DNA from: Oligoflexia bacterium
Lineage (GTDB): Bacteria > Bdellovibrionota > UBA1018
Length of the DNA stretch: 39,591 nucleotides
Assembly: GCA_014376785.1 (NCBI GenBank)
Contig: JACMQW010000069.1
Coordinates: 1 to 39,591 of the forward strand
Direction: 5' to 3'
The position numbers were made by a program, and so were the translations under genes. The notes beneath the pieces were generated by a model. It was not told the DNA's origin. It made no database searches and saw only the letters and a list, made by a program, of their open reading frames with translations. Below are positions 7,951-16,279 of the stretch, in pieces (positions within the stretch are counted from its first letter, which is position 1; each line of letters begins with the position of its first letter).

Positions 7951-9534
7951 ATGGAAAATTCTCAGGCAAAGGTTCTCCCCGCATTTCCCGAAGTTCCGAA
8001 AATGAAGGGAGCCATTCTCATCAATGGCGAAATTCTAACGGAAGGCTTTGCGAGTCGTGAAGTGCACAGTACCTGCGCCAGTGGAGAACCTGTGCTCCTG
8101 GGAACAACTCCGAACGTCGATGCTGCGATGCTATTACGTGCAGTCGATGCCGCACATCACGCGTGGGCAAAAGGTCAGGGCGATTGGCCGACCGCTCGCA
8201 TGGAAGACCGAATCAACGCCGTTTCTGCATTTCGAGACGCCATGGTTGCACGGCGAGAGCTCGTCTGCCGATTGCTCATGTGGGAGATCGGAAAATCCTG
8301 GCTCGACTCCCAAGCCGAGTTTGATCGAACCATTCTTTATGTGAATGATACCATCGAAGAATTGAAGCGTTTGGACCGAGATTCGACTCGACTTCAGTTC
8401 GCCGGCGGGTTGGTCGCCCAAATCAGGCGGGCACCGCTAGGCGTGACTCTTTGCATGGGGCCGTTTAATTATCCGTTGAATGAAACTTTCACGACACTCA
8501 TTCCCGCACTCATCATGGGAAACACGGTCGTCGTAAAACTTGCGCGGTTCGGGCAACTTCTTTGGGAGCCGCTGCTCGAAGCCTTTCGAGACTGCTTCCC
8601 AAAAGGAGTTGTGAATATCATCAATGGTCTCGGTCGTGAAATCGTGGCTCCTTCGATTCAGTCGGGAAAAATCGATGTGCTCGCGTTCATTGGCTCGAGC
8701 CGAGTCGCAAGCCAAATCAAAGCGGAACATCCAAATCCACACCGCTTCCGAAGTATCCTCAGCTTAGACGCAAAAAATCCGGCAGTGGTCCTAGCCGACG
8801 CGGATATCGATAACGCCGTTTCCGAATGCATCAAAGGAAGCCTGTCCTTTAACGGTCAGCGCTGCACGGCTTTGAAAATGCTTTTCGTCCACCGGTCCGT
8901 CGCTGCCGAATTTACGAAAAAAATGGCAGCTAAAATCGATGCGCTCCCTACCGGACTTCCTTGGACGCCCGGAGTTCAGATCACTCCCCTTCCCGACTTA
9001 GGAAAACCGGCCTACCTCCAGTCGCTCATCGACGATGCGGTTAAAAAGGGAGCAACGCTTGTGAATCCCGCACTCGGCGGGAAAGTGGAAGGAACTCTTT
9101 TTCATCCCGCGCTTTTGCGAGGGGTCTCGCTAGATTCCCGAGTCGCAAACGAAGAACAGTTCGGACCCGTCATTCCCATTCGCGAATTTGATTCGATCGA
9201 AGAAGTGGAAGATTACATCGTCCACTCGCACTCCGGCGCGCAAGTGAGTCTGTTTGGACGTGATCCAAATATCCTGGGAGGGATGATCGACCGGTTAGCG
9301 AACCAAGTCTGCCGAATCAATTTAAACTCTCAGTGTCAGCGAGGGCCTGATGTTTTTCCCTTCACCGGAAGAAAAGATTCAGCCGAAGGAACATTGAGCG
9401 TTTACGATGCTCTTCGGTGTTTCAGCATCCGAAGCATGGTCGCCGCCAAACAAGATTCGGCGGGTAAAGCAGTCGTGCGAGGAATTCTTGAAAAAGACAC
9501 GTCTCGTTTTTTTTCAAGCCACGTCGTGATTTAA
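7951..9534 (+). CDS. Aldehyde dehydrogenase, GapN-like (NADP-dependent non-phosphorylating GAPDH type)
   Basis: Aldehyde dehydrogenase superfamily member, closest by motif to non-phosphorylating glyceraldehyde-3-phosphate dehydrogenase, which oxidises glyceraldehyde 3-phosphate to 3-phosphoglycerate with NADPH production. Catalytic C305 lies in FNGQRCTALK, a typical GapN block. N173 in GPFNYPLN and E399 in EEQFGPV are present. The usual general-base motif LELGGK reads LSLDAK here (270-275), so the glutamate is replaced by serine and an acidic residue stands two positions later. The start at 7951 has no clear ribosome binding site; ATG at 8002 is an alternative. The gene is convergent with, and overlaps by four bases, a sugar-phosphate-type transporter. 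Confidence 0.8.
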   Translation: MENSQAKVLPAFPEVPKMKGAILINGEILTEGFASREVHSTCASGEPVLLGTTPNVDAAMLLRAVDAAHHAWAKGQGDWPTARMEDRINAVSAFRDAMVARRELVCRLLMWEIGKSWLDSQAEFDRTILYVNDTIEELKRLDRDSTRLQFAGGLVAQIRRAPLGVTLCMGPFNYPLNETFTTLIPALIMGNTVVVKLARFGQLLWEPLLEAFRDCFPKGVVNIINGLGREIVAPSIQSGKIDVLAFIGSSRVASQIKAEHPNPHRFRSILSLDAKNPAVVLADADIDNAVSECIKGSLSFNGQRCTALKMLFVHRSVAAEFTKKMAAKIDALPTGLPWTPGVQITPLPDLGKPAYLQSLIDDAVKKGATLVNPALGGKVEGTLFHPALLRGVSLDSRVANEEQFGPVIPIREFDSIEEVEDYIVHSHSGAQVSLFGRDPNILGGMIDRLANQVCRINLNSQCQRGPDVFPFTGRKDSAEGTLSVYDALRCFSIRSMVAAKQDSAGKAVVRGILEKDTSRFFSSHVVI

Positions 9535-10862
9535 GTCAGGGCATTCTTTCGACTTGTTAGACTCATGTAAAAAACCCAAACCACGGTGACGAGCGAGAAA
9601 AATGCGAGTGCGAAGAAGACCTCACGCCATCCAAACGCGTCGGAAAGTGCACCGGTTCCCCACGCCGCAACCGCTCCCCCGATGTAACCCACTCCATCGA
9701 GCAACCCCGTGCACGTCCCTGCACCTTCGGGACCGGCAATATCTAGACTCAGACACCCAGCCGACATAGAGTAAGGTCCGTAGATAAAAAATCCAGACAA
9801 CCCGAGGAGTGCGATGATCGCCGCCTGGTAGCGAAGGCCGAACGGAACGAGAAAGCCGATGGCTAATAGCGTGATGACTGAACCTAAGAGCATTTTCCAC
9901 ATCGCGGCGGAACGATTTCCCTCTTTTGCGTAACGATCCGTATACCAACCCAGCGCAACGGTTCCTAATACTCCCGCGAGCGGAAAAACGGCTGAAGAAA
10001 ATGCTGCATTAACGTTTCCCATTCCTAAATCCACCATGAACTTCGGAATCCAAAAGAGAAAAAACGATCTCAAAATATGGATAAAAAAGCTGAAGACCAG
10101 CACTTGGCGAAAGAGTGGCACCCGAAAAAGTTTTCCCATGATGGCAAAAACACCGCTCTTAGACGCACCCGACGTGAGAGCCAGCGCGGATTTTTTTTCC
10201 CCCGCATTCCTTCCAAATCGGACACCGGGTAAAACTGCCGCCGGAGAACTTTTTGAAAGAAAATAGGAAAGCACGGTAATGACGGTCGTGATGATTGCTG
10301 GCCAATAGAACAACCCTTTCCAACCCACTCCCCAGCCGATCAAGAGCCCTCCGAGTAAAGAAGCGAGCACTCCTCCGAACTGGAAGTTCACGCTGATCAG
10401 GCCCATGATCATTCCGTTTCGTTCGGGCTCGTACCACTCTCCGATCGTTTTGATGATTCCACCCCAGCCCATCGACAGAAAAAAACGTGCTAGGCACCAG
10501 ATGGCCGTGAAATAGGCAATGCTCGGATGGAGAGGGAAAAGAAAATTAGCGATGATTCCGCCCACCATCCCGATGAGAAATATTTTCCTTCCACCGATCC
10601 GGTCTGCATAAGGGCCCATCGTGAATTTACCGAATGCATAAGCCAATTCGGAGAACGTGAGAATTTTTCCGAGCTCGAGGTTTGAGTAACCAAACTCTCG
10701 GCTAAGGAGTGGAAGAGCGACCGGAAGATTTCCACGAATCAGGTAATACCCGATGTACCCGATGAGCATGACCCAGAAAGTCGAAACTCTCCAACGACTG
10801 AGCTTCTGCAGTTCGATCGGAGTTGGATTTCGAGGGGTGGCAAATTCCGCAGCTTCGTTCAT
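9531..10862 (-). CDS. MFS transporter, organophosphate:phosphate antiporter (GlpT/UhpT-like)
   Basis: Major facilitator with about twelve membrane segments. The first block (FWVMLIGYIGYYLIRGNLPV, then LSREFGYSNLELGKILT) is typical of the OPA family that exchanges inorganic phosphate for glycerol 3-phosphate or hexose phosphates. The loop YADRIGGRK between helices 2 and 3 matches the MFS signature. The start at 10862 (MNEAAEFATPRNP) is preferred to upstream in-frame starts because those lie within a terminator-like hairpin. No Shine-Dalgarno sequence precedes it, and a promoter-like element ends six bases before the ATG. The exact substrate is not decided by sequence. The tail-to-tail GapN-like gene would suit triose or sugar phosphate use. 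Confidence 0.8.
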   Translation of the reverse strand: MNEAAEFATPRNPTPIELQKLSRWRVSTFWVMLIGYIGYYLIRGNLPVALPLLSREFGYSNLELGKILTFSELAYAFGKFTMGPYADRIGGRKIFLIGMVGGIIANFLFPLHPSIAYFTAIWCLARFFLSMGWGGIIKTIGEWYEPERNGMIMGLISVNFQFGGVLASLLGGLLIGWGVGWKGLFYWPAIITTVITVLSYFLSKSSPAAVLPGVRFGRNAGEKKSALALTSGASKSGVFAIMGKLFRVPLFRQVLVFSFFIHILRSFFLFWIPKFMVDLGMGNVNAAFSSAVFPLAGVLGTVALGWYTDRYAKEGNRSAAMWKMLLGSVITLLAIGFLVPFGLRYQAAIIALLGLSGFFIYGPYSMSAGCLSLDIAGPEGAGTCTGLLDGVGYIGGAVAAWGTGALSDAFGWREVFFALAFFSLVTVVWVFYMSLTSRKNALT

Positions 10863-10868
10863 TAAAAA

Positions 10869-10896
10869 ATTATGAGCGACTTCGAATCGGTTGCAA
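10869..10896 (-). promoter_or_regulatory. Possible sigma-70-like promoter directly before the transporter
   Basis: On the minus strand TTGCAA (10896-10891) and CATAAT (10874-10869) are 16 bases apart. The -10 element ends six bases before the ATG at 10862, which would place the transcription start at or next to the start codon and fits the absence of a Shine-Dalgarno sequence. This is pattern matching only. Confidence 0.35.
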
Positions 10897-10911
10897 GCTG
10901 CAAAATGGAGA

Positions 10912-10937
10912 GAGGGACCCATGAATCTGGGTCCCTC
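10912..10937 (-). terminator. Terminator-like hairpin after the outer-membrane protein gene
   Basis: The 10-bp arms GAGGGACCCA and TGGGTCCCTC are perfect complements with the loop TGAATC. On the minus strand the stem is followed by TCTCCATTTTG, a weak T-rich tail. It lies between the stop of the barrel protein (10992) and the transporter start (10862), where a terminator would be expected. Confidence 0.55.
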
Positions 10938-10991
10938 CCGGAAAGCATTCAAACCAATGAGCTCAACGCCGAAAACTTCCGCAATCCGCCA

Positions 10992-11612
10992 TCAAAACCA
11001 GTATTTTACCGCACCCAGTGCAGAAACCTGGTCCGGAGAATTTTCGCCTAAGACGCCGAGGTAAGTTCCTTCAGCACCGAGAGTCATCGTTTTTTTCTGA
11101 TCGATTGGAATATCAAATCCAATGACGGGTCCGAGTGAATAGTGCGTCGAAGTGTCGATGTCCCCCGTGTAGATCGTCAGACCTGACTTTAAGCCGACGT
11201 AAGCATTCCGAAGAACGGGAACGTACCCGCCAAAATTGTAAGTGCCTTTGGCGAGAACATTGGTCGTATTCAAATCACGTTGCGCAGCCCCGCTTCCGAC
11301 GTTCCCAGGGCTGTATTGAAACTGAGCAGAAAGGCCGAATGGCACGTAGGGTTGAAATCCCACATCGAGGATTGCCGCTCCGTTATTCGAAAAACTGCCG
11401 CCATTTAAAGTCGAATACCCAGCCAAGATCCCGACCGAAGGTTTTAACTCGGCTCGGTTATCAACCGCATGTGGGCGAGGCAAGATTTGGGTTCGAGAGG
11501 TCGCAGTGACATCATTCCCATCCTGAGCTGCAGAAGCGCAAACCACGACTGAAAAAGAGAGGACACAGGCTACAGATAAAATCGATTTTTGAGAGTTCAT
11601 CCCTCCGTTCAT
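10992..11612 (-). CDS. Outer-membrane beta-barrel protein
   Basis: Exported protein of 206 residues with a signal peptide (hydrophobic stretch SILSVACVLSFSVVVCASAA). The remainder has the pattern of an eight-strand-type small barrel, with alternating residues and strands such as VGILAGYSTLNG, LSAQFQYSPG and AYVGLKSGLTIYTG. It ends in the aromatic residue F (VKYWF), the usual outer-membrane insertion signal. The start at 11612 has GAGG five bases upstream, while the internal ATG at 11600 has GGAGG too close to be used. The function is unknown. Confidence 0.7.
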   Translation of the reverse strand: MNGGMNSQKSILSVACVLSFSVVVCASAAQDGNDVTATSRTQILPRPHAVDNRAELKPSVGILAGYSTLNGGSFSNNGAAILDVGFQPYVPFGLSAQFQYSPGNVGSGAAQRDLNTTNVLAKGTYNFGGYVPVLRNAYVGLKSGLTIYTGDIDTSTHYSLGPVIGFDIPIDQKKTMTLGAEGTYLGVLGENSPDQVSALGAVKYWF

Positions 11613-11735
11613 TCAACCCTCGTGCCACGAAAGCCAGGGGCGCGCTGCCGCATCTCATCGCGTTGGAGCAGCGCAAGAGAATTCGACGCAAACTTTAATC
11701 TGGATTCCCATTCATTCCTCGTGCCTGATAAAAGA

Positions 11736-12194
11736 ATGAAGAATAATCCATCCCATCTCGGACGCGTGCTCATGACCTCTCTATTTTGCCTGCTGAGCTT
11801 TTGCGGAATCTCGATCGCCGCGAGAGCTTCGACACTTGAAATTGACGTATCAGGGCTCCGGAACCAAAAGGGACAGATCCTGGGCCTCCTCTTTTCAGAA
11901 GGTCAGGGCTTTCCAGACGAAGCCAGTCACGCCGCCCAATCGTCTGTTGTCACCATCGGTGGAGATGCACCCCGGCTCCTATTCAAAGATTTACCAGCTG
12001 GCTTTTATGCCGTCGCTCTCATCCATGATGAAAATTCGAATGGGAAACTGGATAAGAAAATATTCGGCATTCCAAAAGAAGGAATCGGTTTCACCCAAAA
12101 TCCGAAAGTTCGCATGAGGGCACCCAACTTCGATGAAACAAAACTCGAAGTTCGCGGAAATTTAAAGTCTGAGATCATTTTTCATTACTATTGA
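11736..12194 (+). CDS. DUF2141 domain exported protein
   Basis: Exported protein of 152 residues with a DUF2141 domain (PF09912 type). After the signal peptide (LMTSLFCLLSFCGISIAARA) comes the family's opening LEIDVSGLRNQKGQILGLLF. The central LPAGFYAVALIHDENSNGKL and the following GIPKEGIGFTQNP are also the family's most conserved parts. The biochemical role of the family is not known to me. The start at 11736 was chosen because the longer upstream frame adds 49 residues ahead of a good signal peptide. The gene is divergent from the outer-membrane barrel gene and overlaps the next convergent gene by seven bases. Confidence 0.75.
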   Translation: MKNNPSHLGRVLMTSLFCLLSFCGISIAARASTLEIDVSGLRNQKGQILGLLFSEGQGFPDEASHAAQSSVVTIGGDAPRLLFKDLPAGFYAVALIHDENSNGKLDKKIFGIPKEGIGFTQNPKVRMRAPNFDETKLEVRGNLKSEIIFHYY

Positions 12195-13108
12195 AATGAT
12201 GGCGACTCGGCTTCGGATAAACGTTGAAATATCCGCACAACCTTTGGATTCACCCCTCGCGTCGTCCCGCACGTTCGCTTGAAGGCGATGAACGTTGCGC
12301 TCGCTGCTCCGATGACCGCGCCGGTTCCGAGTGCTGCGATGATCTGCTTTTCCGGCCGAATTGATGCATCGGAGGCCACTAGGGCGACACCACCGAAAAG
12401 TGCAGCCCCTCCTCCCGCACCCAGAGTGACGGAAGAAAGGATGACCATCGCTTTTTTCATAAACTGACAACGAGCCGTCGGAGGACCTTCCAGAGTTTCA
12501 AAGCCGAAACGGTTCATTGCGTTCTCCGCCACGAGATCCGCTTGCTTGGAACCTAGAACAAATTTCCATGCGACGGTCACCCGACTAAGCGACTGCGTGT
12601 CTACTTCTTTAAAGAGCCGGAGTAAGATCGCCATTTGAATGGCTTGCCAATCCAAAAGTGCCGAACCGATCGGCACCTCGATGCTAGATACCGTGAAAAA
12701 AATTTCGGTGTGCCCTTCCCCCGTCGGGACAACTTTCGCTGCGAGCGAATATTTTCCATCCCGAATCAAGGGCACAAGCTTCGTCCCACTCTCGGATTCA
12801 GCGGCAAGAGAAAGCTTTGCTGCGATTTGCGAAGCGGACAGTCCCGCGTATGGATTTTTTACCGCATCGACGATTTCGTCGGCAAATATTTTGAAGGCTT
12901 TATCCTTCCGGTAAGCGAGCACTTCTGATTGAAACGATTTTGCCTTCAGCAATTGGTAAAGTTCTGGAGGCAAATCTTCCACCTGAACGGGGGAAAAGAA
13001 TGCAGGACAAGCGTCCGGCTTTTTAGCAGCCTCGCTTGGGTTCATCCAAATGAACAAACAGAGGATTGGAACGAAGCGACTGACTGTTTTGAAAAACCGG
13101 ATTTGCAT
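12188..13108 (-). CDS. Exported protein of unknown function with glycine-rich hydrophobic C-terminal segments
   Basis: I do not recognise this family. The start at 13108 is preferred over 13126 because GAGGGG lies six bases upstream. The protein begins with a signal peptide (FFKTVSRFVPILCLFIWM, cleavage near SEA-AKK). The middle region is soluble-looking. Near residues 220-280 two hydrophobic glycine/alanine-rich stretches (VTLGAGGGAALFGGVALVAS and IIAALGTGAVIGAASATFIA) resemble glycine-zipper membrane hairpins. It lies 84 bases downstream of the end of the large exported protein gene on the same strand and may be co-transcribed with it. Confidence 0.55.
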   Translation of the reverse strand: MQIRFFKTVSRFVPILCLFIWMNPSEAAKKPDACPAFFSPVQVEDLPPELYQLLKAKSFQSEVLAYRKDKAFKIFADEIVDAVKNPYAGLSASQIAAKLSLAAESESGTKLVPLIRDGKYSLAAKVVPTGEGHTEIFFTVSSIEVPIGSALLDWQAIQMAILLRLFKEVDTQSLSRVTVAWKFVLGSKQADLVAENAMNRFGFETLEGPPTARCQFMKKAMVILSSVTLGAGGGAALFGGVALVASDASIRPEKQIIAALGTGAVIGAASATFIAFKRTCGTTRGVNPKVVRIFQRLSEAESPSFQ

Positions 13109-13192
13109 GCGAGACCCCTCGCTCAAGTTTAACCGGACAGCTAGATTAGCCTAAGCAAGATTTTCGCGTGACAACGAAGAGAATGCCGTCAT

Positions 13193-16099
13193 TTATCTGC
13201 CGAACGGAGGTGCCGAGTCGATGGGCTTGGCCGGAGTGACCGGAGGAAGCGCCGGAGGTGGGGTCCCCGGTGCGGTGGCTCTTCCGGTCCGTCTCGGAGA
13301 AGAACCCACTTGAATGGGCGCTGTTTTCTCCACATTCGGAGCAATCAAAAGTCCAGTTTTAGCGGCAGCTTCGACCCTTTCCTTCTCCAGCCTGAGAGTC
13401 TCGGCCGCGGCCGGAGCTTTCGCTTCGCGCTCTTGCCGTTCGTAATCATACTCTCCTTCGGTTTGTGCGGAATCTTCACGCGAATCGCGGTCTTGGAGCA
13501 TGCGCACCCAATTTCTGATGCTGAAGTTATTGTAAGCGCAAATGCGTTTCGAGGTCTTGCGAGAATCCCTTTTTACTTTCAAGGCATAGGACGCGATCTG
13601 ATTTGGCGTCGAATGGGTTTGCCAGTAATCCGCATACCTTAAATCGAGGTTACCCAGCTCGTCTGCAGACTCGTGTGAGTAAGCACTCGTCACGACAGAA
13701 TCCATACAGAGCGGTGCAAATCGTGCACGGTCCTGGAAGGAAAGCGTCTGTGCACAAAGCATGGAACGGAACCGGTCGTAATCGCCAAACCGAGTGTCCC
13801 CACCTGTCACGCGTCGTGAATTTAACGGGCGGATGTAAAGATCCGGGTGCTCCCTCTTCAAACTAAATCCCGGAATCAAGAAATCCACGAACTTCCGCCA
13901 GCTTTGAAAAATCGGAATCGAAGGGGTCATCGGCAAGAAGATCGGAACGGCGCCTGCACGGAGCGTTTTTCGGTCACGTGCATAGCGCTTTTCCGCAAGT
14001 TCAGCTAAGGCAGCCGGTGATGCATCCTTCGTATGAACAACTTGATTCAGTTCTTCGAGCATCAGAAAAATTTGGTCGCTAAATACTTCTTCGAAAGAAT
14101 AAAGACTCGAGCGATTCAACACTTGGGCAGAGGCAAGATCGCTTTTCGCCATGGTCATGTTTTGGCCGAAATTTTGGAGCAGTCGCTGGATGAGGTGATC
14201 CTGAGTGATGAACATGATCTCTCGCTGATGCTGACTTAAGTCGAGTCCGCTCCGAAGCCGCATCGAAAAGTCTCGCTGAATGAAGCTCGTCAGGCGGTTT
14301 GTGAGAAAAACGTCGCTTTGGTAGAGGACGTTAAACTGATCGTAAACCGTGTCGATGATGATTTTCGAGGCTTCCTCTACAGCGGAAGAACTGGCGTCGA
14401 TTCTGATTTTTCCATTTCGGTAATCGCGGCCGATGGCCATGATCTTCCCGTAAGAATCGAGGATGGCTTTTACCCTCATTTCCGTTTCTTTCACAATCGG
14501 GAGCATCGCCAAATCGGCATCCGACCGACTGAGGCGTTTCTCAAGCCGTTCGAGGTAACGAACGACATGGACCATCGATTCGCGCACGGTGAGCGCCTGA
14601 CCCGTGAGCGTCATCATCACTAAGTTTTGCTCATCCACGACCAAGTACTGTCGGTAGTAAGAGGCAGCGTTGTCATCTGCGACCTGAAGGAGCGATTTCA
14701 CTTGGACCCGAATGATATCCGCGAGGACCGCCGGATCTTCGAAAAAATCCTGCATTCCTTGATTTGGACCACCGGTACTCATCCAATCGTAATACGTCAC
14801 TATCCGAGTATTTCCGGCTTTCGCAATGACCGCGTCCGGTGGGCTCTTCATTCCCACTAGAAAGAATGGAATTTCGATGTCTTTTTTCGCTTGGTAGACG
14901 AAATAATTCGCCTGCTTGTTATTCGTTAGATCGTAGTAGAGCAGCTTAATGAGCTCCAGCATTCCGTTTCGGCGCGAAGCAATGTCAGGAAGCGCGAGCA
15001 CCGTTTGGATTCCGATGTTCATATCCCCGTTGATCGTCTTCTTCATTTTCCAAAATTCATTAATTTTTTCGATCGCGCTATTTTGTTGAGTTGCATCTGC
15101 GCCACCGCGCGGATCGGTTCCGAGCTTTAACTGACTGAGCCAGTTTGCGATCGCGGGAAGTTCGCGAGATAAAAGATAATACCCCTCGAGCGGGTTATCC
15201 GAATCCGGATCGGCGAGCCCCGTCCGCACATTTTTCATGGTCCGCTGATATTGCTTCTCAGCGTACTGGAGCATTTCTTGCGCATTTTCTGCTTCGCAAT
15301 AATTCTTCGTCGTCGTTTCCAACATGCAGGAGATCGACATCCAAAACTCACGCTCATCAAGCTGGCGCATCGCAAGCGTAAAGCGGCGATCACGCATCAT
15401 CGAGACCAATGATCCCATTGCACTTCCGAGCGAATAGCCCGCGCTATCGCTACTTCCCGCAAACGCCGCTCCGACCTTCACGGCCGCTCCGATCACCGCG
15501 AGTCCGACGTCTGGCTGGCCCATAATGCATTCATCGAGCTGCGGGAGCGCTGAGAAAATTTGCTGAACCATGCGCATGCCGTATTGGGAAGCGCGGTCGG
15601 TGCGTTTGTAGAGTGCGCGGATTGCGCTGGTTGGATCTTCGGAAATGTCTTTGGGGTCTCGGTGAATGGCGGCCTGGTCGCTCCCCATGACAGCGGCTTG
15701 GAGAGTCTTTTTATAGAGCAAGCGGTTCATGGTTTCGCGAAGTCCGCCACCGGTGCCGGGCACCACTTGGCGGAGGGCATTGATCTCGCCCGGTAAAGTT
15801 TCGACTTGGGTGGCAAAGGCATCGTTCGCCGGAAGTTTCAGTTCAGTTTCTGCATTCTGGAAATTTTCCACAATTCCGTTGATCGTATTTTCTTTCCCCT
15901 TACAGGCGGGATTATCTTTCAACCGGGAAATCGTGCTGTAAAGCGTCCTCATGTTCTCTAACGCCGTTTGGGTCCAGGCACCCTGGGATGGGCAAGCTCC
16001 GAAAGAGTAGGCCTCGGTTCCGTCCGCAAGGGCCACTGCAGGTAAGCTTGCGCTCCCAATGAGCAGGAGAGTTCCAAGAAATTTAATCGAACGGCTCAT
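13193..16099 (-). CDS. Large exported protein of unknown function
   Basis: Protein of 968 residues from the preferred start at 16099, where AGGAG lies seven bases upstream; the longest frame starts at 16156. It has a signal peptide (SIKFLGTLLLIGSASLPAVA, cleavage near ALA-DG). No known domain is recognised. The body looks mainly helical with about eight cysteines spread along it, compatible with disulfides in the periplasm. The C-terminal 110 residues are different: a charged Glu/Arg/Ala-rich helix followed by a Pro-rich tail (TGRATAPGTPPPALPPVTP). It has no membrane anchor beyond the signal. A size above 900 residues with no repeats is unusual for an unassigned exported protein. Confidence 0.7.
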   Translation of the reverse strand: MSRSIKFLGTLLLIGSASLPAVALADGTEAYSFGACPSQGAWTQTALENMRTLYSTISRLKDNPACKGKENTINGIVENFQNAETELKLPANDAFATQVETLPGEINALRQVVPGTGGGLRETMNRLLYKKTLQAAVMGSDQAAIHRDPKDISEDPTSAIRALYKRTDRASQYGMRMVQQIFSALPQLDECIMGQPDVGLAVIGAAVKVGAAFAGSSDSAGYSLGSAMGSLVSMMRDRRFTLAMRQLDEREFWMSISCMLETTTKNYCEAENAQEMLQYAEKQYQRTMKNVRTGLADPDSDNPLEGYYLLSRELPAIANWLSQLKLGTDPRGGADATQQNSAIEKINEFWKMKKTINGDMNIGIQTVLALPDIASRRNGMLELIKLLYYDLTNNKQANYFVYQAKKDIEIPFFLVGMKSPPDAVIAKAGNTRIVTYYDWMSTGGPNQGMQDFFEDPAVLADIIRVQVKSLLQVADDNAASYYRQYLVVDEQNLVMMTLTGQALTVRESMVHVVRYLERLEKRLSRSDADLAMLPIVKETEMRVKAILDSYGKIMAIGRDYRNGKIRIDASSSAVEEASKIIIDTVYDQFNVLYQSDVFLTNRLTSFIQRDFSMRLRSGLDLSQHQREIMFITQDHLIQRLLQNFGQNMTMAKSDLASAQVLNRSSLYSFEEVFSDQIFLMLEELNQVVHTKDASPAALAELAEKRYARDRKTLRAGAVPIFLPMTPSIPIFQSWRKFVDFLIPGFSLKREHPDLYIRPLNSRRVTGGDTRFGDYDRFRSMLCAQTLSFQDRARFAPLCMDSVVTSAYSHESADELGNLDLRYADYWQTHSTPNQIASYALKVKRDSRKTSKRICAYNNFSIRNWVRMLQDRDSREDSAQTEGEYDYERQEREAKAPAAAETLRLEKERVEAAAKTGLLIAPNVEKTAPIQVGSSPRRTGRATAPGTPPPALPPVTPAKPIDSAPPFGR

Positions 16100-16279
16100 A
16101 CGCATACTCCTGACTCTCGCAAGAGTCCGAGCGTCGAATTGCAAGACGTCGGCCATTAACCCAAACCCAGACCAGATCCGGCAGAGAGTTCGAAATCAAG
16201 TCGAGGGTGACTAAAGTTTAGACAGGGCTTTAGAACCTAGACGCACCGCTGAGAAGAGAACGTCCTTCGAACCTCCTCC

